Notes under the pieces: generated by a model
What the model saw: the letters and a program-made list of their open reading frames with translations, nothing else
The model's database searches: none
Told to the model about the DNA's origin: nothing
Program-made: the position numbers and the translations under genes
Source of the DNA: Rhodobacteraceae bacterium EL53
GTDB lineage: Bacteria > Pseudomonadota > Alphaproteobacteria > Rhodobacterales > Rhodobacteraceae
Reading direction: 5' to 3'
Length of the DNA: 64,000 nucleotides
Assembly: GCA_900313015.1 (NCBI GenBank)
Contig: OMPR01000013.1
Coordinates: 340,725 to 404,724 of the forward strand
Shown here: in pieces, positions 7,752 to 16,846 of the stretch
Position numbering within the stretch: the stretch's first letter is position 1
Layout: each line of letters starts with the position of its first letter

Positions 7752-7850
7752 ACGGGTTTTGTACGAAATCACAGGGAAATTCCCCAAAACGTCAGAAACG
7801 GTCGATTTTGACGGTGGTTTTGAGGGGGCAAATCGTACGAAATCGCCCCC
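7752..7850. repeat. Spacer with two TACGAAATC repeats and a hairpin
   Basis: The 196-base spacer between the antitoxin-like gene and the desaturase holds the 9-mer TACGAAATC twice, within TTGTACGAAATCAC and again in AATCGTACGAAATCGC. The second copy sits in the loop of a perfect GGGGGC/GCCCCC stem (7824-7850). The first is flanked by GTTTTG and CAAAAC arms. A closely related 20-mer (AATCGTACGATTTCACCCCC) lies at 57594-57613, inside a gene. This looks like a short dispersed palindromic element. The hairpin lies just beyond the desaturase stop and could also aid termination. Confidence 0.5.
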
Positions 7851-7861
7851 GAACTCCCCAA

Positions 7862-8806
7862 TCAGGCGGATCGCCACCCGGCCTCGCGCATGGCTTGGCC
7901 ATATCCATCCGCCAGTTTCATCTGCCCGCCCAACCCTTTTGACAGCAGCGCTTTGTGCATTTTAGGCAGGTTGTGACAGGGTACATGCATCACCATGTGG
8001 TGTTCCAGATGGTAGTTCACCCAATATGGTGCGACAAACAACCGGGCAATGAGGTTTGCCTTAGTGGTACGCACATTCTGTAGTGGGTCTTCCGACTGCT
8101 CGGTTGCGCCATGTTCGGCAATGTTGCGCACGCGCAGCACGAATTGGAACCATGTCAGATAGGGCAGCAGCCAAAATGCCAGCCCCCACCACCAATCACC
8201 GAACACGCCCATCGCAATGATAACAAACAGAAAAACCGGGAGGCTCTTCCACAATTGCGGGGCCTTAAAGCTTTGGGCAAAGTCCGACGCCGCAGCTTCC
8301 ATCGCGTCTTTGTCCCCCGCCAACTGGAACGACATCATGATCTGTCCCATCAGTTGTTTGACCCCGGTTTGACCGGTTAAGTCTCTGGAGAATTTACGTT
8401 TTAATGACGCGTGAGAGGTCGGGAACTTGGACGACAATACCAGATCTGGGTCTTTGTCCGTCTGGGTGAACCGGTGGTGTGTCAGGTGATAATGACGATA
8501 GGCCGAAAGCTCGGCCAAGATCGGACGACCACACAGCCATTCCCCAACTAGGTCATTGATTTTACGCGATTTAAACAGCGCATTATGCGCCGCCTCATGC
8601 ATCAAAATCGCCAGTCCCAACTGTCGCGAACCGATCACCAACACCGCAATAACAAAGGTCAGCGGATTGGGCCAAACCGCAAACAGCCCCAACGCCAAAG
8701 CAATCGTGCCCCAGCAATGTAGCACCAACCAATACCCCATCGCGTCCGAACGTTTGGCCAAAGGGCGGATTTCTTCAGTGGATAAATATGCCTTACCTGG
8801 TGTCAT
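7862..8806 (-). CDS. Membrane fatty acid desaturase
   Basis: This is a 314-residue integral membrane desaturase/hydroxylase with the three His boxes that bind the di-iron centre: HEAAHN, HLTHH and HLEHH (in NYHLEHHMVMHVPCHN). Hydrophobic segments lie before box 1 and between boxes 2 and 3 (PVFLFVIIAMGVFGDWWWG), giving the four-helix layout of the family. It would insert a double bond into an acyl chain or oxidise a related lipid; the substrate is not evident. The ATG at 8806 has a GAGGAGG site 5 bases upstream, so a longer reading from 8830 is unlikely. hemC lies upstream on the same strand, 84 bases away. Confidence 0.85.
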   Translation of the reverse strand: MTPGKAYLSTEEIRPLAKRSDAMGYWLVLHCWGTIALALGLFAVWPNPLTFVIAVLVIGSRQLGLAILMHEAAHNALFKSRKINDLVGEWLCGRPILAELSAYRHYHLTHHRFTQTDKDPDLVLSSKFPTSHASLKRKFSRDLTGQTGVKQLMGQIMMSFQLAGDKDAMEAAASDFAQSFKAPQLWKSLPVFLFVIIAMGVFGDWWWGLAFWLLPYLTWFQFVLRVRNIAEHGATEQSEDPLQNVRTTKANLIARLFVAPYWVNYHLEHHMVMHVPCHNLPKMHKALLSKGLGGQMKLADGYGQAMREAGWRSA

Positions 8807-8890
8807 TGATGGGTCCTCCTCTTGCCGCAAAGCGTCTCAGAGAGGGACCCGCCCTGTCAAACTGACCATGGCGTCAAAACTTTTGTAACG

Positions 8891-9850
8891 TCACGCCCTC
8901 CAGTCGAAAAAGCCTTCTCCGGCCTTGTTTAACAGGCCTTTCGCCATCGCACGGCCCAGCTCGGCTCCGTCTTCGATTGGGCAAGTTTGGTCGTCACTGA
9001 TCGATTCTGAACCGTCCGGACGCAGCACCTCTCCGCGCAACCGCAGCGTATCGCCATCCAACTCCGCGAGCCCCGCAATCGGTGTTTCGCAAGAGCCGTC
9101 CAGCGCCGACAGAAACGCCCGTTCCGCAGCCAGTCTCTGGCCCGTTGTTGTGTCATGGATCGCGGCCAACATGTCCGCAACGCGACTGTCATCCAAACGC
9201 CGCTCAATACCAATCGCACCCTGCGCCACGGCAGGCAACATATCGTCGGTTTCAATAGGGGTTGCGGGCACATCATCCATCGCCAGACGGTTCAAACCGG
9301 CGGCAGCAAGGAAGGTGCATTCTGCAACGCCTTCCGAAAGCTTTTTCAATCGCGTCTGAACATTTCCTCTGAATTCAACAACTTGCAGATCAGGTCGACG
9401 GTTCAACAGCTGCGCCCGACGTCGCAAGGAAGAGGTGCCAACAACCGCGCCCTCAGCCAATTCGATCAGCGCCGATTTGCTGGGGGAGACAAACGCATCA
9501 CGCACATCTTCGCGCGGCAGATAGGTGTCCAGCAGCAATCCATCGGGTTGCAGAACAGGCATGTCTTTCATCGAATGTACGGCAATGTCGATCGCGCCAG
9601 ACAGCAGATCCTCTTCGATTTCTTTGGTGAACAACCCCTTGCCGCCGATCTCTTTCAGCGGGCGGTCCGCGTCAATCATCGCCCGGTTATCCCCGGTGGT
9701 TTTGATCACGACGATCTCAAACGCTTCGGGCGGCAGATCGAAAGCAGCGGCCAAACGGGCGCGTGTCTCATACGCCTGAGCCAACGCCAGAGGCGAGCCA
9801 CGGGTGCCGATTTTCAGAGGCGAAGCGGGGGAGGGAAGAGTTACTGTCAT
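8891..9850 (-). CDS. hemC: Hydroxymethylbilane synthase (porphobilinogen deaminase)
   Basis: HemC polymerises four porphobilinogen molecules to hydroxymethylbilane. The protein has 319 residues, as usual. It starts with LKIGTRGSPLALAQA, the conserved N-terminal block. Next comes the catalytic region VHSMKDMP with its Asp one turn later, then the Arg cluster GTSSLRRRAQLL, and the dipyrromethane attachment Cys in LDGSCETPIAG. The ATG at 9850 is preferred to one 36 bases upstream because the family start lies close to LKIGTRGS. It diverges from hemE across 106 bases, so the two haem genes can share control. Confidence 0.95.
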   Translation of the reverse strand: MTVTLPSPASPLKIGTRGSPLALAQAYETRARLAAAFDLPPEAFEIVVIKTTGDNRAMIDADRPLKEIGGKGLFTKEIEEDLLSGAIDIAVHSMKDMPVLQPDGLLLDTYLPREDVRDAFVSPSKSALIELAEGAVVGTSSLRRRAQLLNRRPDLQVVEFRGNVQTRLKKLSEGVAECTFLAAAGLNRLAMDDVPATPIETDDMLPAVAQGAIGIERRLDDSRVADMLAAIHDTTTGQRLAAERAFLSALDGSCETPIAGLAELDGDTLRLRGEVLRPDGSESISDDQTCPIEDGAELGRAMAKGLLNKAGEGFFDWRA

Positions 9851-9956
9851 ACCGACAGCTTTAGTCGCGTCACATTGCCCTGACAATGGGGGCTGTGCTT
9901 GACAAATTGCCGCCGAAGCGGGACGCGTGTGCGCAAACCGGAATTTGGGGGCAGAT
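9851..9956. promoter_or_regulatory. Divergent hemC-hemE promoter region
   Basis: The 106 bases between the two start codons must carry both promoters. A consensus -35 hexamer TTGACA is at 9899-9904 pointing to hemE; the -10 element is not clear. No FNR-type TTGAT-N4-ATCAA site is visible. Confidence 0.4.
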
Positions 9957-10991
9957 ATGGCCGAGACGAAAAAACTGCTGCGCGCACTGGCGGGTGAAAC
10001 GCAAGATGTGCCGCCGATCTGGATGATGCGGCAGGCCGGGCGCTATCTGCCCGAATACCGCGCGACCCGCGCCCAAGCCGGGGATTTCTTGTCGCTGTGC
10101 TACAATCCCGAATTGGCGGCCGAGGTGACACTGCAGCCCATCCGTCGTTATGGGTTCGATGCGGCGATCCTGTTTGCGGATATTTTGCTTATCCCTCAAG
10201 CGCTTGGGGCTGATCTATGGTTTGTCACGGGCGAAGGTCCACGGCTGTCGACGATCACCAGCCAAGCGGATTTTGATGTACTGAAGCCTGCAACGGACAT
10301 CCACGAAACGCTGTCGCCGATCTATGAAACGGTCAAGATCCTGTCGCGCGAACTGCCATCGGATACCGCTTTGATTGGGTTTGCCGGGGCACCTTGGACT
10401 GTCGCAACCTACATGATTGCAGGGCGCGGAACCCCCGACCAAGGGCCAGCCCATGCCCTGCGCGAAGGCAATGTTGCCTTGTTCGAGGCGCTGTTGGACC
10501 GGATCACCGTTGCCACCATTGATTATCTGTCGATGCAGATCGAAGCCGGTGCTGAAGTGGTCAAAATCTTTGACAGCTGGGCCGGATCACTCAAGGGCGA
10601 CGCGTTTGAGAAATACGCGTTAGAGCCGTGCCGGGTGATCACCAAAGCGTTGAAAGAACGCCACCCGAATGTGCCCGTGATCGGGTTTCCGCGCGAAGCT
10701 GGTGAAAAATACGTGGGCTTTGGCAAGGCGACCGGTGTGGACTGTGTCGCGTTGGACAATTCGGTTGATCCACTCTGGGCCGCTCAGAATGTGCAGGTTG
10801 ATGGCTGTGTACAAGGGAACCTTGCGTCCCGCCACATGGTGACCGGTGGGCAAGCCTTGGTCGATGAAACCAACGCCATTGTCGATGCATTTTCCAAGGG
10901 GCCACACATTTTCAATCTGGGTCATGGTATCACGCCGGATGCGGACCCTGAAAATGTGCAGCTGATGATCGACACGGTTCGGTCACGCTAA
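9957..10991 (+). CDS. hemE: Uroporphyrinogen decarboxylase
   Basis: HemE removes the four acetate carboxyls of uroporphyrinogen III to give coproporphyrinogen III, the substrate of HemF. The 344-residue protein shows the signature [17 protein letters not shown] with the invariant Arg residues, and [16 protein letters not shown] with the catalytic Asp. It also has [16 protein letters not shown], the FDSWAGSL stretch and the C-terminal [16 protein letters not shown]. The ATG at 9957 is chosen over 9927 because the conserved region starts about 18 residues in. It diverges from hemC. In Caulobacter crescentus hemE borders the chromosome origin, which is relevant to the composition shift seen here. 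Confidence 0.96.
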   Translation: MAETKKLLRALAGETQDVPPIWMMRQAGRYLPEYRATRAQAGDFLSLCYNPELAAEVTLQPIRRYGFDAAILFADILLIPQALGADLWFVTGEGPRLSTITSQADFDVLKPATDIHETLSPIYETVKILSRELPSDTALIGFAGAPWTVATYMIAGRGTPDQGPAHALREGNVALFEALLDRITVATIDYLSMQIEAGAEVVKIFDSWAGSLKGDAFEKYALEPCRVITKALKERHPNVPVIGFPREAGEKYVGFGKATGVDCVALDNSVDPLWAAQNVQVDGCVQGNLASRHMVTGGQALVDETNAIVDAFSKGPHIFNLGHGITPDADPENVQLMIDTVRSR

Positions 10992-11005
10992 GCGAAACGA
11001 TCCAA

Positions 11006-11026
11006 GGTCAGCCGGATTGGCTGGCC
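11006..11026. terminator. Bidirectional terminator between hemE and the CoA transferase
   Basis: The stem GGTCAGCC-GGATT-GGCTGGCC (one G-T wobble) is followed on the plus strand by CTTATTTCTTT. It lies 14 bases after the hemE stop and overlaps the last codons of the convergent CoA-transferase gene. Confidence 0.55.
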
Positions 11027-12102
11027 CTTATTTCTTTCAGGATTTCATCTGAGTCCAGCCCGCGTGCTGGGCTGGGTTTTGGCTCCCAGTCATGCGTTGA
11101 AAAGCGCGGTGCTGCGGCGGCCTGCAAGGTTCCGTCCACATCCCGCCAAACTTGTCTTGCTTGGTTCATTTCATGGGCTGCAGATTCTGTTGGTGTCAAC
11201 ACCGGCGCAACGCAGGCATCTGTCCCGACGAACATCGCCTCCCAATGGGCGCGAGGGTGCTGAGCGAACAGGTCCGCCAGACGTTTAGTCAAAGCGGGCC
11301 AAAGATTTTTGTTCATTTGCTGCTTGAAATCAGGATCTTCTGTCAGTTCCAGAATCTGCAGGAACAGCGCGTAAAATTGCGGTTCCAGACATTGCACGCT
11401 CATGAAACCTCCATCGGCACAGGCGTAGGTGTGGCTCCAATGTGGGCCGTCCAGCAAGCTGTGACCACGTGTATCCGAAAGCTGCCCAATTTGGCGCAGT
11501 CCGATCAGCAGGTTCATCATGTGGGCCGATCCGTCGTAGATAGCGGCATCCACAACGGTCCCTTCACCGGTCCGTCCGGCGCTGATCAGCGCGGCGAGCA
11601 TACCCGCAACCAGATACATCGCCCCACCGCCGATATCTCCAACCAAAGTTGCGGGCGGCATGGGAACGTCCCCGGGGGCAGAACTGTACCACATGGCCCC
11701 GGACATCGAGATATAGTTCATGTCATGCCCGGCTGCCTGAGACAGTGGGCCGCTCTGTCCCCAACCTGTCATGCGCCCGAACACCAGCTTGGGATTGATC
11801 GCGTGGCACACGTCAGGACCTAGGCCCAGTTTCTCCATCACGCCGGGTCGGAACCCCTCGATAAGACCATCGGCGCTTGCGATCAGGTCTTTGGCTGTTT
11901 GCAGATCATCAGCGTTTTTCAGGTCCAACGCGATTGACCGCTTACCCCGGTCCAGCAATGCGCCCCCTGCGTCCCCCGTAAGCGAAGACCCACCCTTGCG
12001 ATGAATCACGATTACCTCGGCGCCCAGATCGGCCAACGTCATGGCGGCAAACGGGCCAGGGCCTAGTCCCTCAATCTCGATGATCCGAATTCCGTTCAAC
12101 AT
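11008..12102 (-). CDS. CaiB/BaiF family CoA transferase
   Basis: This is a 364-residue family III CoA-transferase, or alpha-methylacyl-CoA racemase-like enzyme, acting on acyl-CoA thioesters. It opens with LNGIRIIEIEGLGPGPFAAM, the family start, followed by ADLGAEVIVIHR and LDLKNADD. The conserved GDIGGGAMYLVAGMLAAL segment carries the Asp that forms the aspartyl-CoA anhydride in this family. The opening reads like the racemase (AMACR) branch. The ATG at 12102 has an AAAGGGAGAG site; longer in-frame readings up to 12588 lack conserved residues and overlap the divergent hydratase gene. It diverges from an enoyl-CoA hydratase gene, suggesting a shared acyl-CoA route. Confidence 0.87.
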   Translation of the reverse strand: MLNGIRIIEIEGLGPGPFAAMTLADLGAEVIVIHRKGGSSLTGDAGGALLDRGKRSIALDLKNADDLQTAKDLIASADGLIEGFRPGVMEKLGLGPDVCHAINPKLVFGRMTGWGQSGPLSQAAGHDMNYISMSGAMWYSSAPGDVPMPPATLVGDIGGGAMYLVAGMLAALISAGRTGEGTVVDAAIYDGSAHMMNLLIGLRQIGQLSDTRGHSLLDGPHWSHTYACADGGFMSVQCLEPQFYALFLQILELTEDPDFKQQMNKNLWPALTKRLADLFAQHPRAHWEAMFVGTDACVAPVLTPTESAAHEMNQARQVWRDVDGTLQAAAAPRFSTHDWEPKPSPARGLDSDEILKEIRASQSG

Positions 12103-12246
12103 GGTGCTCTCCCTTTTCTTGCGGGCAAGGTTTCGGGGCGGCGCGACAAAGGCAAGGGGTGGGTGGTGCGACGTGGCGTCCTGATCTTTGGCGTCTAGGC
12201 AGAACGGGGCCGGCGTGATCTTTTCGGACCAAGAGGGAGGACAGAC

Positions 12247-13107
12247 ATGTCGACAGTGAGCTTTGAAAAAGACGGACGGATCGGGCGGGTGACCTTGAAC
12301 CGACCAGACGTGATGAATGCGATCAACGATGAATTGCCCCGCGATTTGGCGGCTGCAATTGCAGAGGCTGATGCGGACCCTGATGTGCATGTGATTGTTC
12401 TGTCTGGCAACGGGCCCGCGTTCTGTGCGGGATATGATCTGACGTTTTATGCCGAAGGAAACGGGTCGGGGGATGTGACCCAACCGATGCCGTGGGACCC
12501 GATCAAGGATTACCGGTTCATGTGGCAAAACACGCAGCATTTCATGTCGCTTTGGCGGGCGGCTAAGCCAGTGATCTGCAAGGTGCACGGGTTTGCTGTG
12601 GCTGGGGGATCAGACATTGCGCTGTGTGCTGATCTGACGATCATGGCTGAGGATGCGCAAATAGGGTACATGCCTGCCCGTGTCTGGGGCTGTCCGACCA
12701 CGGCGATGTGGGTGTATCGGCTTGGGGCTGAGCGTGCCAAGAGGATGTTGTTCACGGGCGATAAGATTTCGGGGCGCGAGGCTGCGGATATGGGCTTGGT
12801 GCTCAAGGCGGTTCCGGCGGATCAATTGGACGATGTGGTCGAAGAAATGGCAGGTCGGATGGCGACCGTGCCTATCAATCAGCTTGCGATGCAAAAAATG
12901 GTGATCAATCAGGCGATTGAGTCGACAGGCATGATGGAAACTCAACGGCTTGCGACTATTTTTGACGGCATCACGCGGCATTCCCCCGAGGGGATCAATT
13001 TCAAGACCCGCTCGGAACAAGTTGGCTGGAAACAGGCGGTAACCGAACGCGATCAGGGCACCTTTGACTGGACCGAAAACGAAGAGATCCCCAAACGCAA
13101 CCGCTGA
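12247..13107 (+). CDS. Crotonase/enoyl-CoA hydratase family protein
   Basis: This 286-residue crotonase-fold enzyme handles CoA thioesters. The oxyanion-hole segments are FCAGYDL (about 59-65) and GFAVAGGSDIALCADL (about 118-133). The acidic residue usually found in ExxLxGxxxE is not obvious; the region reads MPARVWGCPTTAMWVYRLG, with a Cys and no Glu. It may therefore be a hydratase variant or another crotonase activity. It is preceded by a strong GAGGGAGG site. It diverges from the CaiB-type CoA transferase across 144 bases and ends 7 bases from the convergent gene at 13115. Coding strand G far exceeds C. Confidence 0.83.
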   Translation: MSTVSFEKDGRIGRVTLNRPDVMNAINDELPRDLAAAIAEADADPDVHVIVLSGNGPAFCAGYDLTFYAEGNGSGDVTQPMPWDPIKDYRFMWQNTQHFMSLWRAAKPVICKVHGFAVAGGSDIALCADLTIMAEDAQIGYMPARVWGCPTTAMWVYRLGAERAKRMLFTGDKISGREAADMGLVLKAVPADQLDDVVEEMAGRMATVPINQLAMQKMVINQAIESTGMMETQRLATIFDGITRHSPEGINFKTRSEQVGWKQAVTERDQGTFDWTENEEIPKRNR

Positions 13108-13114
13108 TCAGACG

Positions 13115-14080
13115 TTATGCTGGAAACAACTGGTCCAACAAAGCGATAATTTCATCGCGTTGGGTCAGCTGTTCAATCCAATCCTCGGGAATGCCGGTCT
13201 GACCGCCAACGCCATGGGCTGCCCCCATCACGGCGCCCAGCAGGATCGCGCGGCCACAGGAATCGCCCCCGGCATAGATGTTCTGCTCGATCGCCTCTCT
13301 GTAGGAGGGCGCAATGGACAGTGTATGAATTACGCTGGGCACGCCATAGGCAAGATCGCAGCTCATTCCTATCGTTCGGGTGACGTCGCAGGTGGATTGG
13401 CCAATCATGTCACCCAGCGGAGCAAGGGCGTCATGGACATCATCTGGAGCCGATACGTCGATTTCTTTCAGCGCATCGGAGATCTTACCGCCGTTGACAA
13501 TAGCACGCATCAGGTCCGCTGCGGTTGTGCCAAAGGAAATGGCTGTGGCGCAATCGTTTGTGACGCGGATGGCGGATGTGACTTGCTCGGCAAAGCCCTC
13601 GGAGCCTGCGGTCAGGGCGACAAGTGCTGGTAATTTCGAAATGGCAGGCAGTTGCCGGTCGCCCGCACCCAGAAATTCGGGCGCGTTGTCAGCTGCTGAT
13701 GCGCGGGATATATTGTCCAGCGTGTCGCGGGTTGGATGGTCAATGTATCCAACGTAGGCCCCGCCATATCCGAAATGGGCTTGGAATGCCGCTTGGTAGT
13801 GATCCTTGTCATACTGCCCCGTTTCAGCCAGAGACCGCAGCATGACCAAGGCTTGTTCACCATATTGAGAGAAGGCACCCGCCGATTTGGTTGGATGGGC
13901 AAAATATCCGGGCACGTCTTGGTAGTCCTTCAGGCTGGCAGGGTGAAATGCGGCCGTCTTTGGTGCAACTTGCGCGATGCGATCCTGATCATAGAGCCAA
14001 TGCAGCCCAAGGGACGCCGCATCAGCGACCAACGCGCCGATGACAAGGTTGCGTTGGCGAGAGATCAGATTCTGGGTCAT
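13115..14080 (-). CDS. ADP-ribosylglycohydrolase / crystallin J1 homologue
   Basis: This 321-residue all-helical protein belongs to the ADP-ribosylglycohydrolase (DraG) fold, nearest to the crystallin J1 type. The N-terminal motif is GALVADAASLGLHWLYD, and the C-terminal motif is GGDSCGRAILLGAVMGAAHG. In active hydrolases the first region is followed by a TDDT-type metal site and the C-terminal one reads GGDTDT. Here no TDD motif is visible and the second Asp of the C-terminal site is Cys. Metal-dependent hydrolysis is therefore doubtful. The ATG at 14080 has an AAGGA site; 14149 would overlap the next gene. The upstream exporter gene ends 65 bases away. Confidence 0.75.
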   Translation of the reverse strand: MTQNLISRQRNLVIGALVADAASLGLHWLYDQDRIAQVAPKTAAFHPASLKDYQDVPGYFAHPTKSAGAFSQYGEQALVMLRSLAETGQYDKDHYQAAFQAHFGYGGAYVGYIDHPTRDTLDNISRASAADNAPEFLGAGDRQLPAISKLPALVALTAGSEGFAEQVTSAIRVTNDCATAISFGTTAADLMRAIVNGGKISDALKEIDVSAPDDVHDALAPLGDMIGQSTCDVTRTIGMSCDLAYGVPSVIHTLSIAPSYREAIEQNIYAGGDSCGRAILLGAVMGAAHGVGGQTGIPEDWIEQLTQRDEIIALLDQLFPA

Positions 14081-14145
14081 AAAGAAGTCCTTACGTGGGT
14101 TCCTCTTGATGTGGGGTGCCGTAGCGCTGCGACAAGATCCGTTGA

Positions 14146-15126
14146 TCAATAAGGCAGCTTGACCCGTGTGCGGGCGATTTGGTGCTGTTTTTGTTTTTCC
14201 CGAAAATAGACGAACAAGCCAGAGCCCATGATCAAAGCCATGCCGACCCAGACTTCCCAGTCCGGGATATCAGACCACAGCAACCAGCCCCAAAATACAG
14301 CCAAAGGCAGCCCGATATATTCAAAGGGGGCAACGGTTGCGGCACTGGACAAGCGATATGCTTGACTCAGGCAATACCCGATCACTGTTGTGTTCACGCC
14401 CAGCCCGAACAGAAATAACCAGTCATAGGCTGATGGCATGGACCATGCGCGCAGCAAAAAGAACAACGCAGGACTGTCAAGGTTCTCAGCCATCGCGCCG
14501 TCCCCCGCGACCAGATAAAAGCCAAGGGACACAGGAATAAACATTGCCTGGATATAAACAGCTAAAGCCGAAGCTTTGGTTGTCGCGCCCAGCTTTCGGG
14601 TCAACAATTGCATCAACGCATAGGCCAATGCGGCCAGTACCGGCAGCAACAAGACTGCCCGGCTGGTTTCAAGCGTTTCGCCACTGTCCCAAGGGCGCTG
14701 CATGATCAGGACCCCGACGAAGCCAGCAAATACGGCCCCGATACGCAGCATACCGACCTTTTCCCCAAGCAAAGGGATGGACAGCAATGTGATAAAAAGA
14801 GGCGCGGCAAAAAATAGGGCCGTCACATCAGCCAAAGGCGCAGCTGCTAGAGCTACGAAAAAAGCCATGTTTGATACGACAACCAACAATCCGCGCAACA
14901 GATGCATAAAGGGTTGGGTGGTTTTAAGGATCGACAGACCGCCTTCAAAATGCACCAGAACCAGACTGAGACAAATCCCGATGACCGACCGGATCAGCAC
15001 GATCTCATGCAGGGGGTAGCCCCCGGACAATTGCTTGATCAGCAGATCATTGATCGAAATTGCGGCCATGCCGACAAGAATGAATGCAATGCCCCGCGTG
15101 GATGGGGGCAGCGTGTGATCTGTCAT
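14146..15126 (-). CDS. EamA family (DMT superfamily) transporter
   Basis: This is a 326-residue inner-membrane exporter with two EamA repeats, each about five helices. Hydrophobic spans run from GIAFILVGMAAISI to the final VWVGMALIMGSGLFVYF. The loop DVTALFFAAPLFITLLSIPL and the second-half VAPFEYIGLPLAVFWGWLLW are the usual repeat cores. Such proteins export amino acids or other metabolites; the substrate is unknown. The ATG at 15126 has a CAGGAG site 6 bases upstream. The short, basic C-terminal tail (KQKQHQIARTRVKLPY) is cytoplasmic. It lies upstream of the crystallin J1 homologue on the same strand. Confidence 0.87.
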   Translation of the reverse strand: MTDHTLPPSTRGIAFILVGMAAISINDLLIKQLSGGYPLHEIVLIRSVIGICLSLVLVHFEGGLSILKTTQPFMHLLRGLLVVVSNMAFFVALAAAPLADVTALFFAAPLFITLLSIPLLGEKVGMLRIGAVFAGFVGVLIMQRPWDSGETLETSRAVLLLPVLAALAYALMQLLTRKLGATTKASALAVYIQAMFIPVSLGFYLVAGDGAMAENLDSPALFFLLRAWSMPSAYDWLFLFGLGVNTTVIGYCLSQAYRLSSAATVAPFEYIGLPLAVFWGWLLWSDIPDWEVWVGMALIMGSGLFVYFREKQKQHQIARTRVKLPY

Positions 15127-15303
15127 GTGGTAACTCCTGGGGTCGACACGTCGAAGAATTACGTGTGCCCATGGCGGCATGGCTATCACAGCTACGACTT
15201 ATGTCTATGCATGTTTGTTATATCAGCCCGCTTGTGCCCTTGGCGGGTGGCCATGGCTGCTTTAGATGTAGGACAAGGACAACCCAGGGGAGGACTTGCA
15301 GCG

Positions 15304-15828
15304 ATGCAGATGACAGGTGAACGCGACATTCAGGCCGATGTGGCCACAGTTTATCAGGCCCTGTTGGACGCTGAGGTGTTAAAAGCCTGTGTTCCCGGCG
15401 CGCAAGAGGTCGTTGGAACCCCTGAAGACGGATATACAGCTACCGTTGTGCAAAAAGTAGGGCCGGTGAAGGCGACGTTCAAAGGCTCGGTCACGATGTC
15501 CGATATGATCACAAACGAAAGCCTGACCATCGCGGGTGAAGGCAAAGGCGGCGCCGCTGGGTTTGCCAAGGGTGGTGCACAGGTGAGGCTCACGCCAACC
15601 GAAGCGGGTGGCACGCTGCTCAGCTATGATGTCGAGGCCAAGGTCGGTGGCAAGTTGGCGCAACTTGGCAGCCGTCTGATCGATGGATTCGCCAAGAAAA
15701 TGGCCGATCAGTTTTTTGGCAATTTCCAAGAAGTCCTTGAAGGGCCTGCTGAAGGCGAGGCAGGAGATGACCCTGAAGAGGACGGCAAGAAAAAAGGCTG
15801 GTTGGGGAAACTGACCGGTCGCGCCTGA
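15304..15828 (+). CDS. CoxG-like SRPBCC protein (CO dehydrogenase subunit G family)
   Basis: This 174-residue SRPBCC-fold protein has the CoxG pattern: [17 protein letters not shown] at the start, ACVPGAQEV, then [13 protein letters not shown] and the second-half [20 protein letters not shown] with [10 protein letters not shown] Lys-rich tail ([16 protein letters not shown]) ends the protein. CoxG-type proteins tether or recruit partners, including molybdenum hydroxylases, to the membrane. No cox structural genes are in the window, so this is a stand-alone paralogue. ATGs at 15304 and 15310 are both possible; GGGGAGG lies upstream. An open frame extends left to 14902 but lacks family residues. 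Confidence 0.82.
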   Translation: MQMTGERDIQADVATVYQALLDAEVLKACVPGAQEVVGTPEDGYTATVVQKVGPVKATFKGSVTMSDMITNESLTIAGEGKGGAAGFAKGGAQVRLTPTEAGGTLLSYDVEAKVGGKLAQLGSRLIDGFAKKMADQFFGNFQEVLEGPAEGEAGDDPEEDGKKKGWLGKLTGRA

Positions 15829-15919
15829 ACCCTGCGTACATGCGCAGTTGAATGTGCATTCAAGCTCTGTCCCCGTCCCTGCGCACAGGTTAGTCTGTCG
15901 CGGAACATGGGGAACGGGC

Positions 15920-16846
15920 ATGACGACAATTCTCTCTATCAAGGACCTTCGAAAATCCTACGAGGGTGGTTTTGAGGCGCTAAAAGGTCTTACGTTGGAC
16001 ATTGAGCAAGGTGAAATCCTTGCGTTGCTTGGCCCAAATGGGGCTGGCAAAACAACGTTGATTTCGACCATTTGTGGGATCACCTCAGCGACCTCGGGCA
16101 ATGTCACGGTTGGAGGTCACGATATTCAACAGGATTTTCGCGCCGCACGCCGGATGATTGGATTGGTACCGCAGGAAATCGCACTGGAACCTTTTGAAAC
16201 GGTTGCAAACACCGTTCGGTTTTCCAGAGGGCTGTTTGGCAAGCCTAAGGATGACGCACGGATTGAAGAAATTCTGCGCAAGTTGTCGTTGTGGGACAAA
16301 CGCAAAAACGCGGTCAAGGAGCTGTCCGGAGGTATGAAACGCCGGGTGCTGATCGCCAAGGCGCTGGCCCACGAACCCCGCGTCTTGTTTCTGGATGAAC
16401 CCACCGCTGGCGTCGACGTTGAGCTGCGCAAAGACATGTGGGAAATCGTTGCAGAGCTAAAGCAACAGGGCGTGACCATCATCCTGACCACCCATTACAT
16501 CGAAGAGGCCGAGGCCATTGCCGATCGTATTGGGGTGATCAACAACGGTGAGCTTCTGTTGGTTGAGCAGAAAGCCACCTTGATGGCGCAGATGGGTAAA
16601 AAGCAGATCGAAGTCCAGCTGGCTGAACCTTTGACCTCCATCCCCGCTGCATTGAAACAACATGATCTGACGCTGACCGAAGATGGCGGTATCGTTTATA
16701 CATATGACACGCATGGTGAACGGACCGGGATCACGACATTGCTGAACGATGTGGCACAAGCAGGGCTGACTCTGCGAGATGTTCAAACACGCCAAAGCAG
16801 TCTCGAAGAAATTTTCGTCACCCTTGTGTCGGGAGGAAAGTCATGA
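15920..16846 (+). CDS. ABC transporter ATP-binding protein (ABC-2 exporter type)
   Basis: This is the cytoplasmic ATPase of a two-gene exporter, 308 residues. Walker A is GPNGAGKTT (about 38-46), the signature LSGGMKRR is near 137, and Walker [13 protein letters not shown] is near 157, followed by TTHYIEEAE with the switch His. About 85 C-terminal residues after the nucleotide-binding domain match the CcmA/DrrA-type regulatory tail. Its stop overlaps the permease start by 4 bases, so the two are co-translated. The cargo cannot be read; DrrA-like ABC-2 systems export lipids, polysaccharides or drugs. The ATG at 15920 follows GGGGAACGGGC. Confidence 0.92.
   Translation: MTTILSIKDLRKSYEGGFEALKGLTLDIEQGEILALLGPNGAGKTTLISTICGITSATSGNVTVGGHDIQQDFRAARRMIGLVPQEIALEPFETVANTVRFSRGLFGKPKDDARIEEILRKLSLWDKRKNAVKELSGGMKRRVLIAKALAHEPRVLFLDEPTAGVDVELRKDMWEIVAELKQQGVTIILTTHYIEEAEAIADRIGVINNGELLLVEQKATLMAQMGKKQIEVQLAEPLTSIPAALKQHDLTLTEDGGIVYTYDTHGERTGITTLLNDVAQAGLTLRDVQTRQSSLEEIFVTLVSGGKS

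Noticed and set aside
11008-12588. Longer reading of the CoA-transferase gene from 12588
   Set aside because: The extension has no family residues, crosses the divergent hydratase gene and lacks a ribosome-binding site; the ATG at 12102 has AAAGGGAGAG.
14902-15303. N-terminal extension of the CoxG-like gene
   Set aside because: It overlaps the divergent DMT transporter gene and carries no CoxG residues; a good GGGGAGG site lies before 15304.
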